64,000 bases of DNA from Myrica gale (GCA_963930655.1 OZ005617.1:2501-66500), one strand, 5' to 3'; counted from the stretch's first letter, positions 24,487-35,411 are shown. Numbers and translations: made by a program. The notes: generated by a model not told the origin, from the letters alone.

Positions 24487-27400
24487 CTGGAATTTAGGGT
24501 CATCATTTTGAGCTAACGTATTTGCAAGCATGCGAGTCTGCTCCAAAGCAGCTAAGTTTGAGATATTTGCACCTCTGATGTGATCCACTGATGTCAACTG
24601 AGATCATGCAAGTCATTAGAGAAGCTATCTTAGTAAAATGCCTCATTACATACAGCTAAACAAAAAAACAGAAGAAACATTGCATTGTTTAGGAACTAAG
24701 CGGAATTTCTACCTGCTCAAATTCAGAGGCCCAACCATTGGCACCATATTGCTGTTCAAATGAGTGAGCCCAAGTGTCACCATCACCATGTTCCATTTTC
24801 TGATGATTAAATTCAGCAACCCATCCATCTGCAGCATGAGCACCAGGTTTCAGAATACCTTGGGACTCATTCCAATAGTCATCTAGTTCCCTAAATCTCC
24901 CTGGAAGAGGCCCCTTAGCCCAAGCTTCACCGTCAATATCCAAAGAACATAAAAGGGCATTTATCTGGAAAAATAAAGATCAAACCAGAAAAGTTTGCAT
25001 GTGCCGAGCAGTTGAGCAAAAAAAAAGTCAGGATGAGCACCAAAAGGTTCAAATTTGTTTTCCTTGTGCAGATCCCAAACATTTTAACAAGAGAAGTTAG
25101 GATCACAAGTACGAGCACGACATATTGGCTTTTAAATTCTCGAAGAGGTCAGTGACAACAATAATATAACCATAACAACAATTCCTACATTCCACTCCAC
25201 CAGGAAGAATCTTCAACACTTTGAAAAGCAGAATTTTGAAAGAAATCTACTGGACAAAAAAATTATTAGAAACGTGAACAAATCAGGTTCCCATTCCAAT
25301 ATGTTGCAGCATATTAAAGTAACCTCATCGGTGCTTGGCTCCATCCAAAAGGCCAATCCAGAGGATGAAGACAATCAAAGAAGAAATTCTGAAGCAAGTG
25401 TAAATAAGGCCAAACAAGTGAAATTCCAGACCTGTGCATTTATAAAATCTTCACTCTTATCTGCCAAAAAGTGCCAGGCCATTATGCTGCTAGGGTCGTG
25501 TATGCATTGTTTGTCACCTTCTGACAAACCTAACATTGGAAGTGGTGTAGGACGAAATGGAACTCCACCACGGCTACTATCAACGAAGGAGTGCAAAAAG
25601 CACGACAACACTCCCTGCGGTGGCCCTGCAGTACAATTGGGAGGTAAGAAATTGGCCACAATAAGGACAAGAAAACACATAATTTCCTCTGTATTCATGC
25701 TGGAGATTAATACTACTAGAGATGTTTTGGTCAAAGACAGACCATAATTGCAACTACAAGTCCACAAGAAAGAAATTTATCTATATTAAATGCCTGTTCT
25801 ACCTTCCAATGACAGAAAATCCTCCGCCCCTTTCCTTTTCTCCCTTCCCCTCCCATGTTTAACTTGATTGAAACCTCAATCACAAAATTTGAGGTCAGAG
25901 TATAAATCTTCTCAAAAACTATTGAGCATCTTTAAAGTTTTCTTCTAACGGGAGGCATGTTTATCATAGCAACCAACATGAGTTATTAGCTGTTTATGAA
26001 AAGCAATACCCCACTGTAAAAAACTCAATCTTTATGCCCCACTATCTACAAATCTCACATCTCAAAAACCATCTGAAATGTTCCACTTCCATTTGAACCC
26101 CATATTAAATACAAATCTCTTCCCAGTTCCAAAATTACCACACCAAACTAGCACCTCAAGAACAGACTACGGCAGAACCTCCAGAGCTTTGAAACAAAAC
26201 ACTTCTTGTAGACATTCACTCTTTCTAATGTTCATCACTTTTAACGTCCTCAATGAACTTCATTTGTAGCTTCTCTAATCCAAGTACTCTTAGCCATCCA
26301 CATCAGTAGTTTCCTCATTTATAACTTACATCCTTCTTCAGTAATGTGACATTTTATGGACTACAAAACCTGCAGATTATGGTCCATAATCTATCCTGCA
26401 GGTTTCTTTAAATCTTAACCTAAATTTAATGGTTTGAGACCTCATCATATAAGCATTTATCAATTTTTAAAATGGGCTCAATATTGCAGATAATAAGTTA
26501 ATAAATATTACATTGTTTTTTAGTGATCAATGCAAACATGGCAAGATCCCAGCCATGGAATGTGAATGCAATTATTAGGATTTAATCCCAAACTCATCAA
26601 TCAATTCATTCAACATCTACAAACAATATCAACTGCTATACGACCATCAAAGAACTAAGAAATAAGTGTGAACGAGGGAGGTAACAGTGAAATATAAGAC
26701 AAGCTTAAAATTCATGTCCAGGATTAGCTCGCAAATAATGTTAAGCTCAGCCGTTACCATCCAGAATTGATTGTTGAGGCTGAGGAATAGTTGCCCTATC
26801 ATATCCGCGGTCCAACTCAGGGAGGTGAGTTTGACTTTCCCTACCCTGAGGCGGAGGCAGAACGTGAGGACGCTGTATCTCATCCCACGCAGATGCAAGT
26901 TCACCCGGCCCTGCCGAGCGGAAGCCACGAAGAAAGTCTGAGCCCTGACCACATACAAATAATTGCGATGAGAAAGAATTCCAAGTCTATAATATATACG
27001 AAGAACATCCAAAACAAAAACCTGGGCACTGGGGTCCACATATGGCTGATCAAGAGCTCCCAAATGATCAGTGGTCTCCGGGAAAAAAATGCCTCTCGGA
27101 ACTTGTGGGTACAGACGTAGGAATCTCCTTGATCTTTTCCTGTACAAAAATAGTCCAAATATCGATTGAAACTTCGATAACTAAATATCTCCACCAACAA
27201 TTTAGTTATTTGGCCCAATCAAAGGAAATCGACTCAAGTTCTCGTTCTCCGTAGAGAGACAATTAAATAGATAACAAAAAATGAGAAGACAACTTGTTAA
27301 AATTTAGAGCAGAAACTCGAATCCAGTCAACGTTGAATGTCAAATATTGTGAATGAAATTAAAGTCCAAAGAGAGGACCTCTATCTTGGAAGAAGAGCCA

Positions 27401-27498
27401 ATAAGAGCGTTGGCCAGAGCACCAAGAGGATTGGACGAAGAAGAAGAACCGGGGACGGCACAAGCAGCACCACCGGTAACAAGCTCACGCATCGCCAT
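24487..27498 (-). pseudogene. PEX5: PEX5 (peroxisomal PTS1 receptor), 5' half only, with a frameshift
   Basis: Six exons with GT-AG junctions can be read on the minus strand: 27379-27498, 27022-27139, 26758-26944, 25432-25625, 24713-24964 and 24487-24597. Together they encode the N-terminal half of plant PEX5: MAMRELVTGGAACAVPGSS with the conserved cysteine, the PEX7-binding region (SSRGGVPFRP ... KQCIHDPSSIMA), the PGRFRELDDYWNESQ block, WxxxF-type pentapeptides (WVAEF, WAHSF, WASEF) and ANISNLAALEQTRML. The exons that would encode the remaining pentapeptides and the TPR cargo-binding domain are absent; sequence past 24487 does not resemble PEX5. Exon 2 is 118 nt between two phase-0 junctions. 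The extra base is explained by a seven-A run at 27083-27089 (T7 on the coding strand), after which the frame meets a stop. PEX5 normally carries PTS1 proteins into peroxisomes. An intact copy elsewhere in the genome is expected. Confidence 0.9.
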
Positions 27499-27685
27499 GA
27501 TACTATCTTTCTCCCACTTCCCAACTATACAATTCCCGACAGAGTTGGTGACCTTCTTTCGATCTCTGGCGCCTGGCGGTGTTCCCTTCCGGGCTTTGCC
27601 TTCTGTTTCTGTTTTAACTCTCTTTTTTATGGTGTTTCTGCCATTACTCTCTCTGTCCTTTAATGGAAAAAATAATCAACAATTT

Positions 27686-28125
27686 TGTAAGTGTGGAGAT
27701 TCACGCTTAGAAAACCGGCTTGCCAAGTGGAGTTGACTCCAAACTTATATTAAGTCATTACTTTTATTCTCCAATCAATGTGGGACTATTACATACCACC
27801 ACCCTTTAAGACCAACGCCCACGTTGGTCGAGCACCATGGGGCTTCTATTCACCGGACTGGGGTCATGCCCGTTCCATTAGATCCATGGTCGTGTCTTCT
27901 ATTCCTCGAACTAAGGTCGTGCCCGTACCACCGGATCCATGGTCGGCCACTCCGTAGGCGTGGTGGCGGGGTAGAACAAGAGCCCACAACCGGCTCTGAT
28001 ACCATTTGTAACAAACTCACATAAGCTTGGAGATTCACACTTAGAAAACCGGCTTACCAAGTGGAGGTGCCTCCAAGCTTATATTAAGGCATTACTTTTA
28101 TTCCCCAACTAATGTGGGACTGTTA
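27686..28125 (-). mobile_element. TRIM element (minus orientation)
   Basis: Two direct copies of a ~110-120-bp LTR (27686-27793 and 28007-28125) flank a short non-coding interior. Read on the minus strand, the right LTR is followed by the primer-binding site TGGTATCAGAGC (27993-28004). The purine tract AAAGGGTGGTGGTA (27794-27807) precedes the left LTR. Total length is about 440 bp with no Gag-Pol, as in terminal-repeat retrotransposons in miniature. It lies less than 200 bp upstream of the PEX5 start codon. The left LTR lacks about 15 bp near its end. Confidence 0.85.
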
Positions 28126-28260
28126 AAAGGGTGGTGGTATGTAACAGTCTCACATTAGTTGGGGAATAAAAGTAATGTCTTAATATAAGCTTGGAGGCAC
28201 CTCCACTTGGTAAGCCGGTTTTCTAAGTGTGAATCTCCAAGCTTATGTGAGTTTGTTACA
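28126..28260 (+). repeat. Polypurine tract and LTR of a second, inverted TRIM
   Basis: The purine tract aaagggtggtggta (28126-28139) is followed by an LTR (28140-28260, starting TGTAACAG and ending TTGTTACA). This LTR is nearly the exact reverse complement of the preceding one at 28007-28125. The two make a long palindrome centred near 28126. The remainder of this second TRIM is missing. Confidence 0.82.
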
Positions 28261-28744
28261 AATTTACTTATTAATTTCTTTCGAATTCAATCACCTGGGA
28301 GCGGAAGGCGATAAGCCGGTGTTGTTTTGGATAAGCCATTGGCATCCCCTCCGGTCTACTTTTTCTTTTTATATTATTCTTTTATTTTGTACGTGGGGCG
28401 TTTGTTTCCCAAAATTTCCAACCCTCAATATTTTCAAACAATCATAAAATAATATCTCTCTCCTCATTAAATTATAAAATAATATTATACTATTCAATTA
28501 AATCTTCTCTCTCCTCACTTTTCCATAAAATACTATATTTTTTCACAAACCCCAATACCAAAAATTTCCAAAACCCCAATATTTCCACAAACAAACACCA
28601 CCATAGCTGCCGACACTTGCAGCTAAATCCATCGTTTTTTTCTTTTTTTTCTTTTTCTTCATCTAGGCCAATTCTGATGTAATATTTACTTTGCAAGGAA
28701 ATTTTTCTTTCTTATTTCTTTTTCTAGGCATTGATATATTTTAT
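28261..28744. other. Intergenic DNA between transposons
   Basis: AT-rich. A ttaaattataaaataatatta motif is partly repeated at 28440-28510. No gene was recognised. Confidence 0.5.
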
Positions 28745-28753
28745 TAACATAAA

Positions 28754-29127
28754 GGGTTAATAACCAAACTAGTTCCTGGGTTTTATGTCCCTTATCAATT
28801 TGGTCCCTAGGTTTTCAATTTGGTCACACAAGTCCTTAGGTTATCCTCATTTATCGATTTGATCCTTTCGTTCAATTCCGTCTCCTCCGTGCACAATCAG
28901 CTAACGGTGGGTCACGTCACCACCAATAATATCGCGACACGTCTATTTATTTTTTTAAAAAAAAAACCTCACGTCTACCTGAACTGTGCACGGAGGAGAT
29001 GGAATTAGACGGAAGGACCAAATCGATAAATGAGGATAACCTAAGGACTTGTGTGACCAAATTGAAAACCTATGGACCAAATTGATAAAAGGGCATAAAA
29101 CCTAGGGACTATTTTGGTCATTAACCC
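28754..29127. mobile_element. MULE-like long-TIR MITE
   Basis: A 374-bp near-palindrome: the left arm (gggttaataaccaaactag... ) is the inverted complement of the right arm (...ggtcattaaccc) over most of the element, with a short A/T-rich loop at about 28950. Flanking 9-mers taacataaa (28745-28753) and taatataaa (29128-29136) differ at one base, matching the 9-bp target-site duplication of Mutator-like elements. The 35771-36504 element belongs to the same family. Confidence 0.85.
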
Positions 29128-29409
29128 TAATATAAATAAAAATATGGGAAAATTCACTTTTCACCCCTGAACTTTGGGGTCATTTCTAAGTTGCACCCAC
29201 TTTTATCGATTTCGTTAGATTAATACTCTAAATTTTATGTTTACGTTGATTTCCACCCTAGACCTCAAATTGTCGTTACTTTTCACGGCAAACTAACCAC
29301 GTGTCGTCAACGTGACAACTTAAAGTTCTCCTTTCCCATTTTGCTCTTCGGTCTTCCCCTCCAACTCTTTGATTACTCTATCACGGGCAGAGTTTCAAAT
29401 CTTTCGATT

Positions 29410-29600
29410 TCTTGTCCTTGTCGGGTGGAGGTGGTGGGGTGGAAGCTAAGAATCATATTAAGAGAGCTGCAAATGGGTTCATACCTCCATCACAACTCCA
29501 ATCTTCGTATCTTCAATCTCTGGTGCAACAGCAGATGCTCATGCCTTACTCTGTTCCCCAAGTTCGCTTTACATCCTGTGCTTACGCCGATCAGATATAA
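29410..29600 (+). other. Coding-like fragment inside the Pack-MULE
   Basis: A frame at 29412-29600 reads SLSGGGGGVEAKNHIKRAAN ... LQSLVQQQMLMPYSVPQVRF. It has the composition of ordinary plant protein rather than of random DNA and is GC-richer than its surroundings. I do not recognise the parent gene. It may be a captured exon fragment. Confidence 0.35.
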
Positions 29601-30002
29601 GATTGTCCAATGATGTAATATGAACCAAGCTAAGTCTTCGGCTTGTCCATCACCTCACCTTTATAATTCTTCATTGTATGTCCAGTTGCAGGTAGCTCCA
29701 TATCTTAGCAACGTAACAACAACTTTGGGCTGCCCAGATTTGTAACGCCCCTCCGTTGGCTTTCCCGAGCTGGCACTAGGGAAGGCAAGACCCTCCTATG
29801 TTGCTCCCACGTGGCCAAGCCGTTATGCCACCGCCTCCTATCAGTGGCGAAACCAGGAATGAAAATTAACCCGGGCAAACTTTTAAAGTAAAATAACGGA
29901 AATTTTTTTGTATACGTAATGTAAAAAATTGTCTTAGAGTTACAATATCAAAATATTAAAGACTAAAAACATAAAAAAATATATTGAATTACACATACCG
30001 TA

Positions 30003-30691
30003 CTATGTACTACGACTGAGAGGGGACAATTGGATCTTACGGTTGTACATCTTCTGAAAACGTTGCAAAATTACTTCATTCTCAATAGTTTCAAAAATTT
30101 CCTGCTCGATGTACACTACCATGCAATCATTCATCCAATCATCTCTCATCTTATTACACAAATCAGTCTTAATAATTTTCATCGCAGATAACACTCTCTC
30201 AACAGTTGCAGTCGTAACCGGTAAGACCAATGCCAACGTAAAACCAATGGATACAAAATATTCTTTCTGGTCTCAACCATCTTCATAGCAAGAGTTCCAA
30301 TATCTTGAAGCCCAGAAAAAAAATTAGTTCTTCTAACATCTCTAATGCAGGTGTCAAGCTGATCTCTAAGTACCACGCAATCAATTGTTGAGAAATCTTC
30401 AGGGTAAAATTCAACAAGACGACATAATCTATCAAGATCAAATGCTGAGAATGAGTCCCTTGGATCAAGACATGTTATGCAAAAAAGTAACATCATACTT
30501 GTTTTTGTGAAACGATTATTCATCTCCTGAGCAATCAAATCAATAACCTGACATAAGACTTCCACACGAAAATAATGCAAATAAGTAATTGTTTGCCCTC
30601 CACGCCTCGAACGACCGCGAGTTTGTATAATGTTTTCCATATTGGGCACATTGATAAAATTATTCAGACAAAATGTTTTGACTTCTTCCAA
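30003..30691 (-). pseudogene. hAT transposase C-terminal part, frameshifted
   Basis: Two overlapping minus-strand frames (30179-30691 and 30003-30236) cover the end of a TTF/ZMYM1-like hAT transposase. The second holds the C-terminal dimerisation block (ALVLPVTTATVERVLSAMKIIKTDL-type, then a W-M-N-D run). A frameshift near 30240 separates them. The N-terminal zinc finger and the catalytic core are missing. Confidence 0.85.
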
Positions 30692-31476
30692 AAATTGGGC
30701 TCAACTAAGGTTGTCCTAGGCTCAACAACATCACAATCCAACCTAAAAACTACTACACAAATAACATCTCTTTCTCCGGTTTCCTTCACAATCCAACCTA
30801 GAGTTAAGCAAGAAATGAAAAAAAAGTTTTAAAGAAAGGAGATTACCTACCGCAAATGTCCTTCCAGCAAATAAGCAAGTATATTGGCAAAGTTCAAATG
30901 TGCTTCCAGCAATGGATTTTGATCTTTACTACACAAATCCACATAAAGAACAATAAGTTAACAAGTAAATATTTAATTTGCTACATAATTTATTTCCCAG
31001 CAATGTAGGATAATAATTATCTATAAAGAATAATAACTGAGTGCAAGCATAATTATCTATAATAATAAAAAAGTGCAAGCATAATTGAAATAAATAGGAA
31101 TTTACTATAAGAGAGGGATGAAAGTGATTGATTAAAACACATTCACACTATATGGATGTCATTAGAAGAAACATTGAAAACCCGAACAATCAATGTGATC
31201 TACCCAGATATTAGGGAGTCTATATGCGTTTTACTGGAAAATGGGGAGGAAAAGAAAGTCATTAGAACTGCATATTAATATAAGGTAGAGTTTCAATTTA
31301 TATATGATAGATTTACAATAGTACTATGGGTAAATTATTCTTAATTGTACTACATCACCTCCCTCCCAAAAAAAGTAAACAAAAAAAAAAGACTGCTCCT
31401 GTAAAATGTAAGGGAAAAAACTACAGTACCAGCAGAAGCAGGAACTGAGAATGCAGAAAGTGCTCATGCAAAGGTA

Positions 31477-31659
31477 TTACGCAATAACAAAAACTCTAAG
31501 CTCGTCTTTGTCTCCTCTGGTAATGCGGGTATCTGCATCGAGATACGTGACTTCAAATTCACCACTTCCAATATTTGATGGAGGCCTTAACACATCTGGA
31601 ATTCGCGGTATCTCGAATGGTGGTAATTGTGAGTCTGTGACAAGTTTCCACAATTCCAC
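31477..31659 (-). pseudogene. Fibrillin / plastid-lipid-associated protein (PAP) exon fragment carried by the hAT
   Basis: The frame reads PPSNIGSGEFEVTYLDADTR, then ITRGDKDELRVFVIA and a stop. The G-E-F-E-V-T-Y-L-D-x-D-x-R-I-x-R-G-D pattern is the C-terminal signature of the plastid fibrillin/PAP family (plastoglobule and thylakoid lipid-associated proteins). Only this last-exon-like piece is present and it lies inside the hAT boundaries. The most likely history is capture of genomic DNA by the transposon. The parent gene is not in the window. Confidence 0.75.
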
Positions 31660-32060
31660 TCGCCTTTACTTTATAGATGTTTTCTCAAATGAATTTTTAT
31701 CTTTGCAGATCCTATTCCCATTAAAAGTGAAAGCTCAATAACGATGTTCGTTTTTTCATTTACTACTCAGAGAGTCACCCGGGCGGACTTATGTTGGCCT
31801 GGGCCAACCAGGGCGGCCCAGGCCAACTTTTTTTTAAAAAAAAAATACATTAATTTTTATTTTTTTTTAAAAAAAAATACACTAAAAAAAAAATTTTTAG
31901 GGGCGGACCCTGGGCGGCCGCCCAGGCTCGCCCGGGCCTGAGTCCGCCCCTGCCTCCTATGTTGATCCCACGTGGCCAAGTCGTTATTCTACGGTCTTGA
32001 AAGCTTGGTAGGACAAAGCTCTTTGTCTGGGACACGACTGTGCCCTCCGTAAACGTCATC

Positions 32061-32165
32061 CATGGCCAACATCGATTTTGAGCCTTCCAAGGTGTGTGAA
32101 GTTATATAACATTGCATAGATCCATGTCTGTCATGGCCAACATCGATTTTGAGCCTTCCAAGTAT
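32061..32165. repeat. Short direct duplication in the Pack-MULE interior
   Basis: A ~31-bp word beginning catggccaacatcgatttt is repeated at about 32061-32092 and 32134-32165, with 40 bp between copies. Confidence 0.7.
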
Positions 32166-32781
32166 TTAGTGAAAGGATTTGAGAAGGACTTTTCATTGTT
32201 TGCTTTTCTCTGTTTCCTCTACCGTTTAGACAGAATTGTGGATGAAATGGGTGTGCAAGTTGGTGGGCAGGTGATCTCGACGCCACTTTGACTCTTGTTT
32301 TGTTTTGTTTTTTGTTATTTTTTTAGAAGGGCCACTCTTGTTTTTTAGTGTTCGTCTGTTGTTACCTTTGTTGGGTGGCATAGGCGTAGATGGATGAACT
32401 TCCGTAGCTGTACTGAGTGGCATGGCTTCTGTGTGGGAGGGAGAGAGAGTGGATGTGGTGGAGGGTGAGGGAAAAGAAGGTGGGAGAGGTTAGGAGAGCA
32501 GAGGTGGCTGTAGTGGTGACACGTGCTTTTTGACTGGTTCTATTTATGTTTCAGCGCTATTTGCGTTAAAGGCAAAAGTGACAATTCAAATATTAAGTTG
32601 TCATGTGGACGGCACATGATTAGTTTACCGTGAGAAGTAACAATAATTTGATGTCCAGGGTGGAAATCAACGTAAACATAAACTTTGGAGTATTAATCTA
32701 ACGAAATCGATAAAAGTAAGTGCAACTCAGAAATGACATCAAAGTTCAGGGGTGCAAAGTGAATTTTTCCCATAAAAATAT

Positions 32782-33155
32782 GTAAAACCCACAAAAAAAA
32801 AATTGCACTTCAGATGGAAATACAAGAGACCCAACCACGGCTACGAAGGGCTTCGACAGAAAAGCCCAAGTTACAAAGAGACCTAAGTGGGCACAAAAGC
32901 CCACATTTTAAAGATAAAGGCCTCGAGGCCCAAACCGAGATCTTTCTCCTAGTTGAGAAAAGAACTGTTGTCGCCTGAAGCGGGAAACATGCAGTGCCAG
33001 AGAAGAGGTGAACCCACTGTAGGCGTAAACGAAGTCTGGTCTAGCCACTGCACCACTTTCGTAGATGCCACAAAAATCCAGCAACGTGACCGCCAACCCC
33101 CAAATGGAATGGGTGGTGAGGTGGTGTGACCACTGACCAACGTAGACTTGGCCAC
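32782..33155. other. Transposon-flanking DNA
   Basis: A minus-strand open frame of 101 residues (32908-33213) shows no domain I recognise and runs into the adjacent hAT end. It may be part of another repeat's untranslated region, but I cannot support a gene. Confidence 0.4.
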
Positions 33156-33417
33156 CAGTGGTGAAACCAGGACTTAAGTAGAGGGACGGCAAACTTCTAA
33201 GATGAAATGACATCTCAAAAAAATTTCCTACTTAACGCAAAAATTATCTTAGAGTAAATTAAAGACTAAGTATTAAAAATATAAAAATACATGTATCGTT
33301 CTATTTGCTGAGATTGCGAAGTGGCAATTGGATCCTACGGTTCTACATATTCTGAAAACGTTGTAAAATAGTTTTATTCTCAACAGTTTCAAAAATTTCT
33401 CTCTCGATGTATACTAT

Positions 33418-34194
33418 CAGTGACGAAACCAGGATCCAGTTTAAAAGGGGGGCGAACTCCTAAGGCGAAATGACAAAAAAAAAATTCATACGTAATACAC
33501 AAAGGTGTTTTGGAGTTAAAATATCGAAAATTAAGGATTAAAAGCATTAAAATATTGAAATACACGTACCATACAAAACAAAATTCATAAAAAAAAAATT
33601 ATATATGCCAATGATGCAGTTGATAATATATGTCAAGTAACATCAGCAATGTACCAATCTGTGATTCAAGCTGATGCAAAATAACTTGACACTCACCTCC
33701 GACCAATTGAACAAGACAACGAATCCAAGTTACATAGGAAAAAACTGTTACATTAGAACTATTACAAGTACATTGTCCCTAAAATATGGTAAAGAAAGCA
33801 TTTGAAGCATTTGGAGATCCTGTCAAACTACCCAGTTTTGATCCAATCACTGTCCTTTCTTTCCTCATTAAGGAGGAAAGAAACGGGTTCCTGGATCATT
33901 CATTCTGCAACACAAAACGATTTCAGAATACTTTGTCAACTTTCAGCGCATTAGTTGAGATAAAAGCACCTGTCACAGAGCAACTTGCGACCCACCTCAT
34001 GAAAGTTGTTATTTTTTGGTAAATCACCTCATGAAAGTTACAAACACTAGAAAATTGGTTCTTGGGAAAATCACCTGGGCCTATGGGTATCGGGCACAAG
34101 TCATCTTCAATTAAAAAAATTAAATGCAAATTGGTTTTTGAGGGGAGCAATGGGTGTCGGCCGACACCCTTCGCCCCCCTTTGCTTCCGCCCTG
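33418..34194. mobile_element. Non-autonomous hAT nested in the second hAT
   Basis: 777 bp, starting CAGTGACGAAACCAGG and ending ...TTGCTTCCGCCCTG. A perfect 8-bp duplication, tatactat, flanks it (33410-33417 and 34195-34202). Removing it rejoins hAT C-terminal sequence that matches the 30100 region of the first hAT. It contains no transposase. The frame at 33786-34022 is unclassified. Confidence 0.88.
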
Positions 34195-34199
34195 TATAC

Positions 34200-34686
34200 T
34201 ATCATGTTATTATTCATCATTCATCCCCCTTCTTATTACACAACTCAGTCTTGATAATCTTCATCGCAGGGAACACTCTTTCAACGGTTGCAATCGCAAC
34301 TGGTAAGACCAATATCAAAACCTCGTAGATGAAAACATGTCCGCCCCGAATCTTGCTCCTCTAATTTGCCTAAACAGATAACACCACAAACAATACGCCA
34401 CATCCTTTGATACACTGTATTTCAACCACAACTAATTTTTGAACCATAACTCCCTAAAACCCCTCATTGTTTTCTCATATTTTTTCTTGGGAAAATCATG
34501 GCCAAGTGGTTGAGAATGACCTTTCATCAAGTACTCCCCTATGAATGTAATCTCTAATCCCAACATCATATTCTTCAATTGATTTAAATAATCCAGGGTC
34601 AGCAATAATATCATTCGGACTAAAAAAATACGTGGTCTTTTCAAACTAGTATTCACATCAGAATTAGTAGTACTAGACGACTCCAT
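34200..34686 (-). pseudogene. hAT transposase N-terminus joined to C-terminal remnant
   Basis: The frame at 34432-34686 has the TTF/ZMYM1-like N-terminal pattern (EYLMKGHSQPLGHDFPKKKY ... MRGFRELWF). Continuing on the minus strand, cysteine-containing zinc-finger sequence passes at about 34345 directly into the LVLPVAIATVERVFPAMK-type C-terminal block. The central catalytic part is therefore deleted. Confidence 0.8.
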
Positions 34687-35411
34687 GATGACTGATTTTT
34701 TATCAAAAACTTATCCATTATCTAAACAAAACGAAAATAAACAAATCACAAATTCAACAATTCACAAAAACCAACAATTCACAAATTCAATTTCAATTTT
34801 AACAACTCTCAAAATCCAATAGAATCAAAATAAGCCCTGACATCCAATCTCCAATAATTCATAAAAACCAACAGAACCGACATAAGCCCTGACCTCCTAT
34901 CTCCAACAATTCACAAAAACCACCTTCCAATATCAACCAACAATCCACTAGATCATTTTATAAATTCCTGATAAGGTTTTAGTATACAAATTACCTAAAT
35001 AAGTCCACCACCAAATAAAATTCGAGCTTCAAAATTAACCTGAAAAAAACAATTGAGCAGTGGTTCATGCAAGCCACTACATGACCTAAGAAAGACGCAT
35101 GAGCCACCAATTGATGAGGACCTGGGCTCTAGACCAAAATACATGTCTTGCAATTAGAGTTATCCAAGCCCTCTTTTTTAAGTCTTCTAATTAAGTTCGC
35201 CTAAACAATGTAGGATCTCAACAAAGTGCTCCTCGTAAGCGACGTTCTTTCTATTCTATTTGTTTGTATTTTTTTCAAAAAGGGGGTGAAAGGGGAGGCT
35301 GGGTTGGGTCAAAGGGGCAGGCCTGACCGCCTGTTGACAAATATGTGTATAAAAAAAATTACAGAACAAAGGGGTGGCTTGCCTCCCCTTGGCTCCGCCA
35401 CTATTGGCCAC

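Larger units (their letters stand above)
29842..31952 (-). mobile_element. hAT transposon nested in the Pack-MULE
   Basis: The ends are CAGTGGCGAAACC and GAGTCCGCCCCTG, imperfect terminal inverted repeats of hAT type. A perfect 8-bp duplication, cctcctat, lies at 29834-29841 and 31953-31960. The minus strand carries C-terminal transposase remnants (30003-30691) and, towards the other side, a fibrillin exon fragment (31477-31659). It is defective. The host sequence on the two sides (29793-29833 and 31953-31995) is itself a diverged duplicate sharing gatcccacgtggccaag-like words. Confidence 0.88.
29146..32771. mobile_element. Pack-MULE-like element with long terminal inverted repeats
   Basis: The terminal inverted repeats are about 180 bp, roughly 29146-29330 and 32580-32771, starting GGGAAAATTCAC and ending GTGAATTTTTCCC. 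The 10-bp word ataaaaatat occurs directly outside both ends (29136-29145 and 32772-32781), in line with the 9-10-bp duplication of MULEs. No MULE transposase was found. The interior holds a coding-like fragment at 29410-29600, unclassified sequence at 31961-32579, and a complete hAT insertion (29842-31952). Without the hAT the element is about 1.5 kb. Confidence 0.85.
33156..35403 (-). mobile_element. Second hAT transposon, internally deleted
   Basis: It starts CAGTGGTGAAACCAGG, related to the 29842 element, and ends ...GGCTCCGCCACTA. A perfect 8-bp duplication, ttggccac, flanks it (33148-33155 and 35404-35411). The minus strand carries an N-terminal TTF zinc-finger fragment (34432-34686) close to a C-terminal dimerisation fragment (about 34200-34345), so the catalytic core has been deleted. 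It contains a third hAT (33418-34194); without it the element is about 1.5 kb. Confidence 0.87.

Noticed and set aside
26647-27147. A 166-residue minus-strand gene
   Set aside because: It is a mixture of PEX5 exon 2 (shifted frame), an intron and wrong-frame exon 3, not a separate protein.
32908-33213. A 101-residue minus-strand gene beside the second hAT
   Set aside because: The frame crosses the hAT boundary at 33156, so it is a composite of two unrelated sequences.
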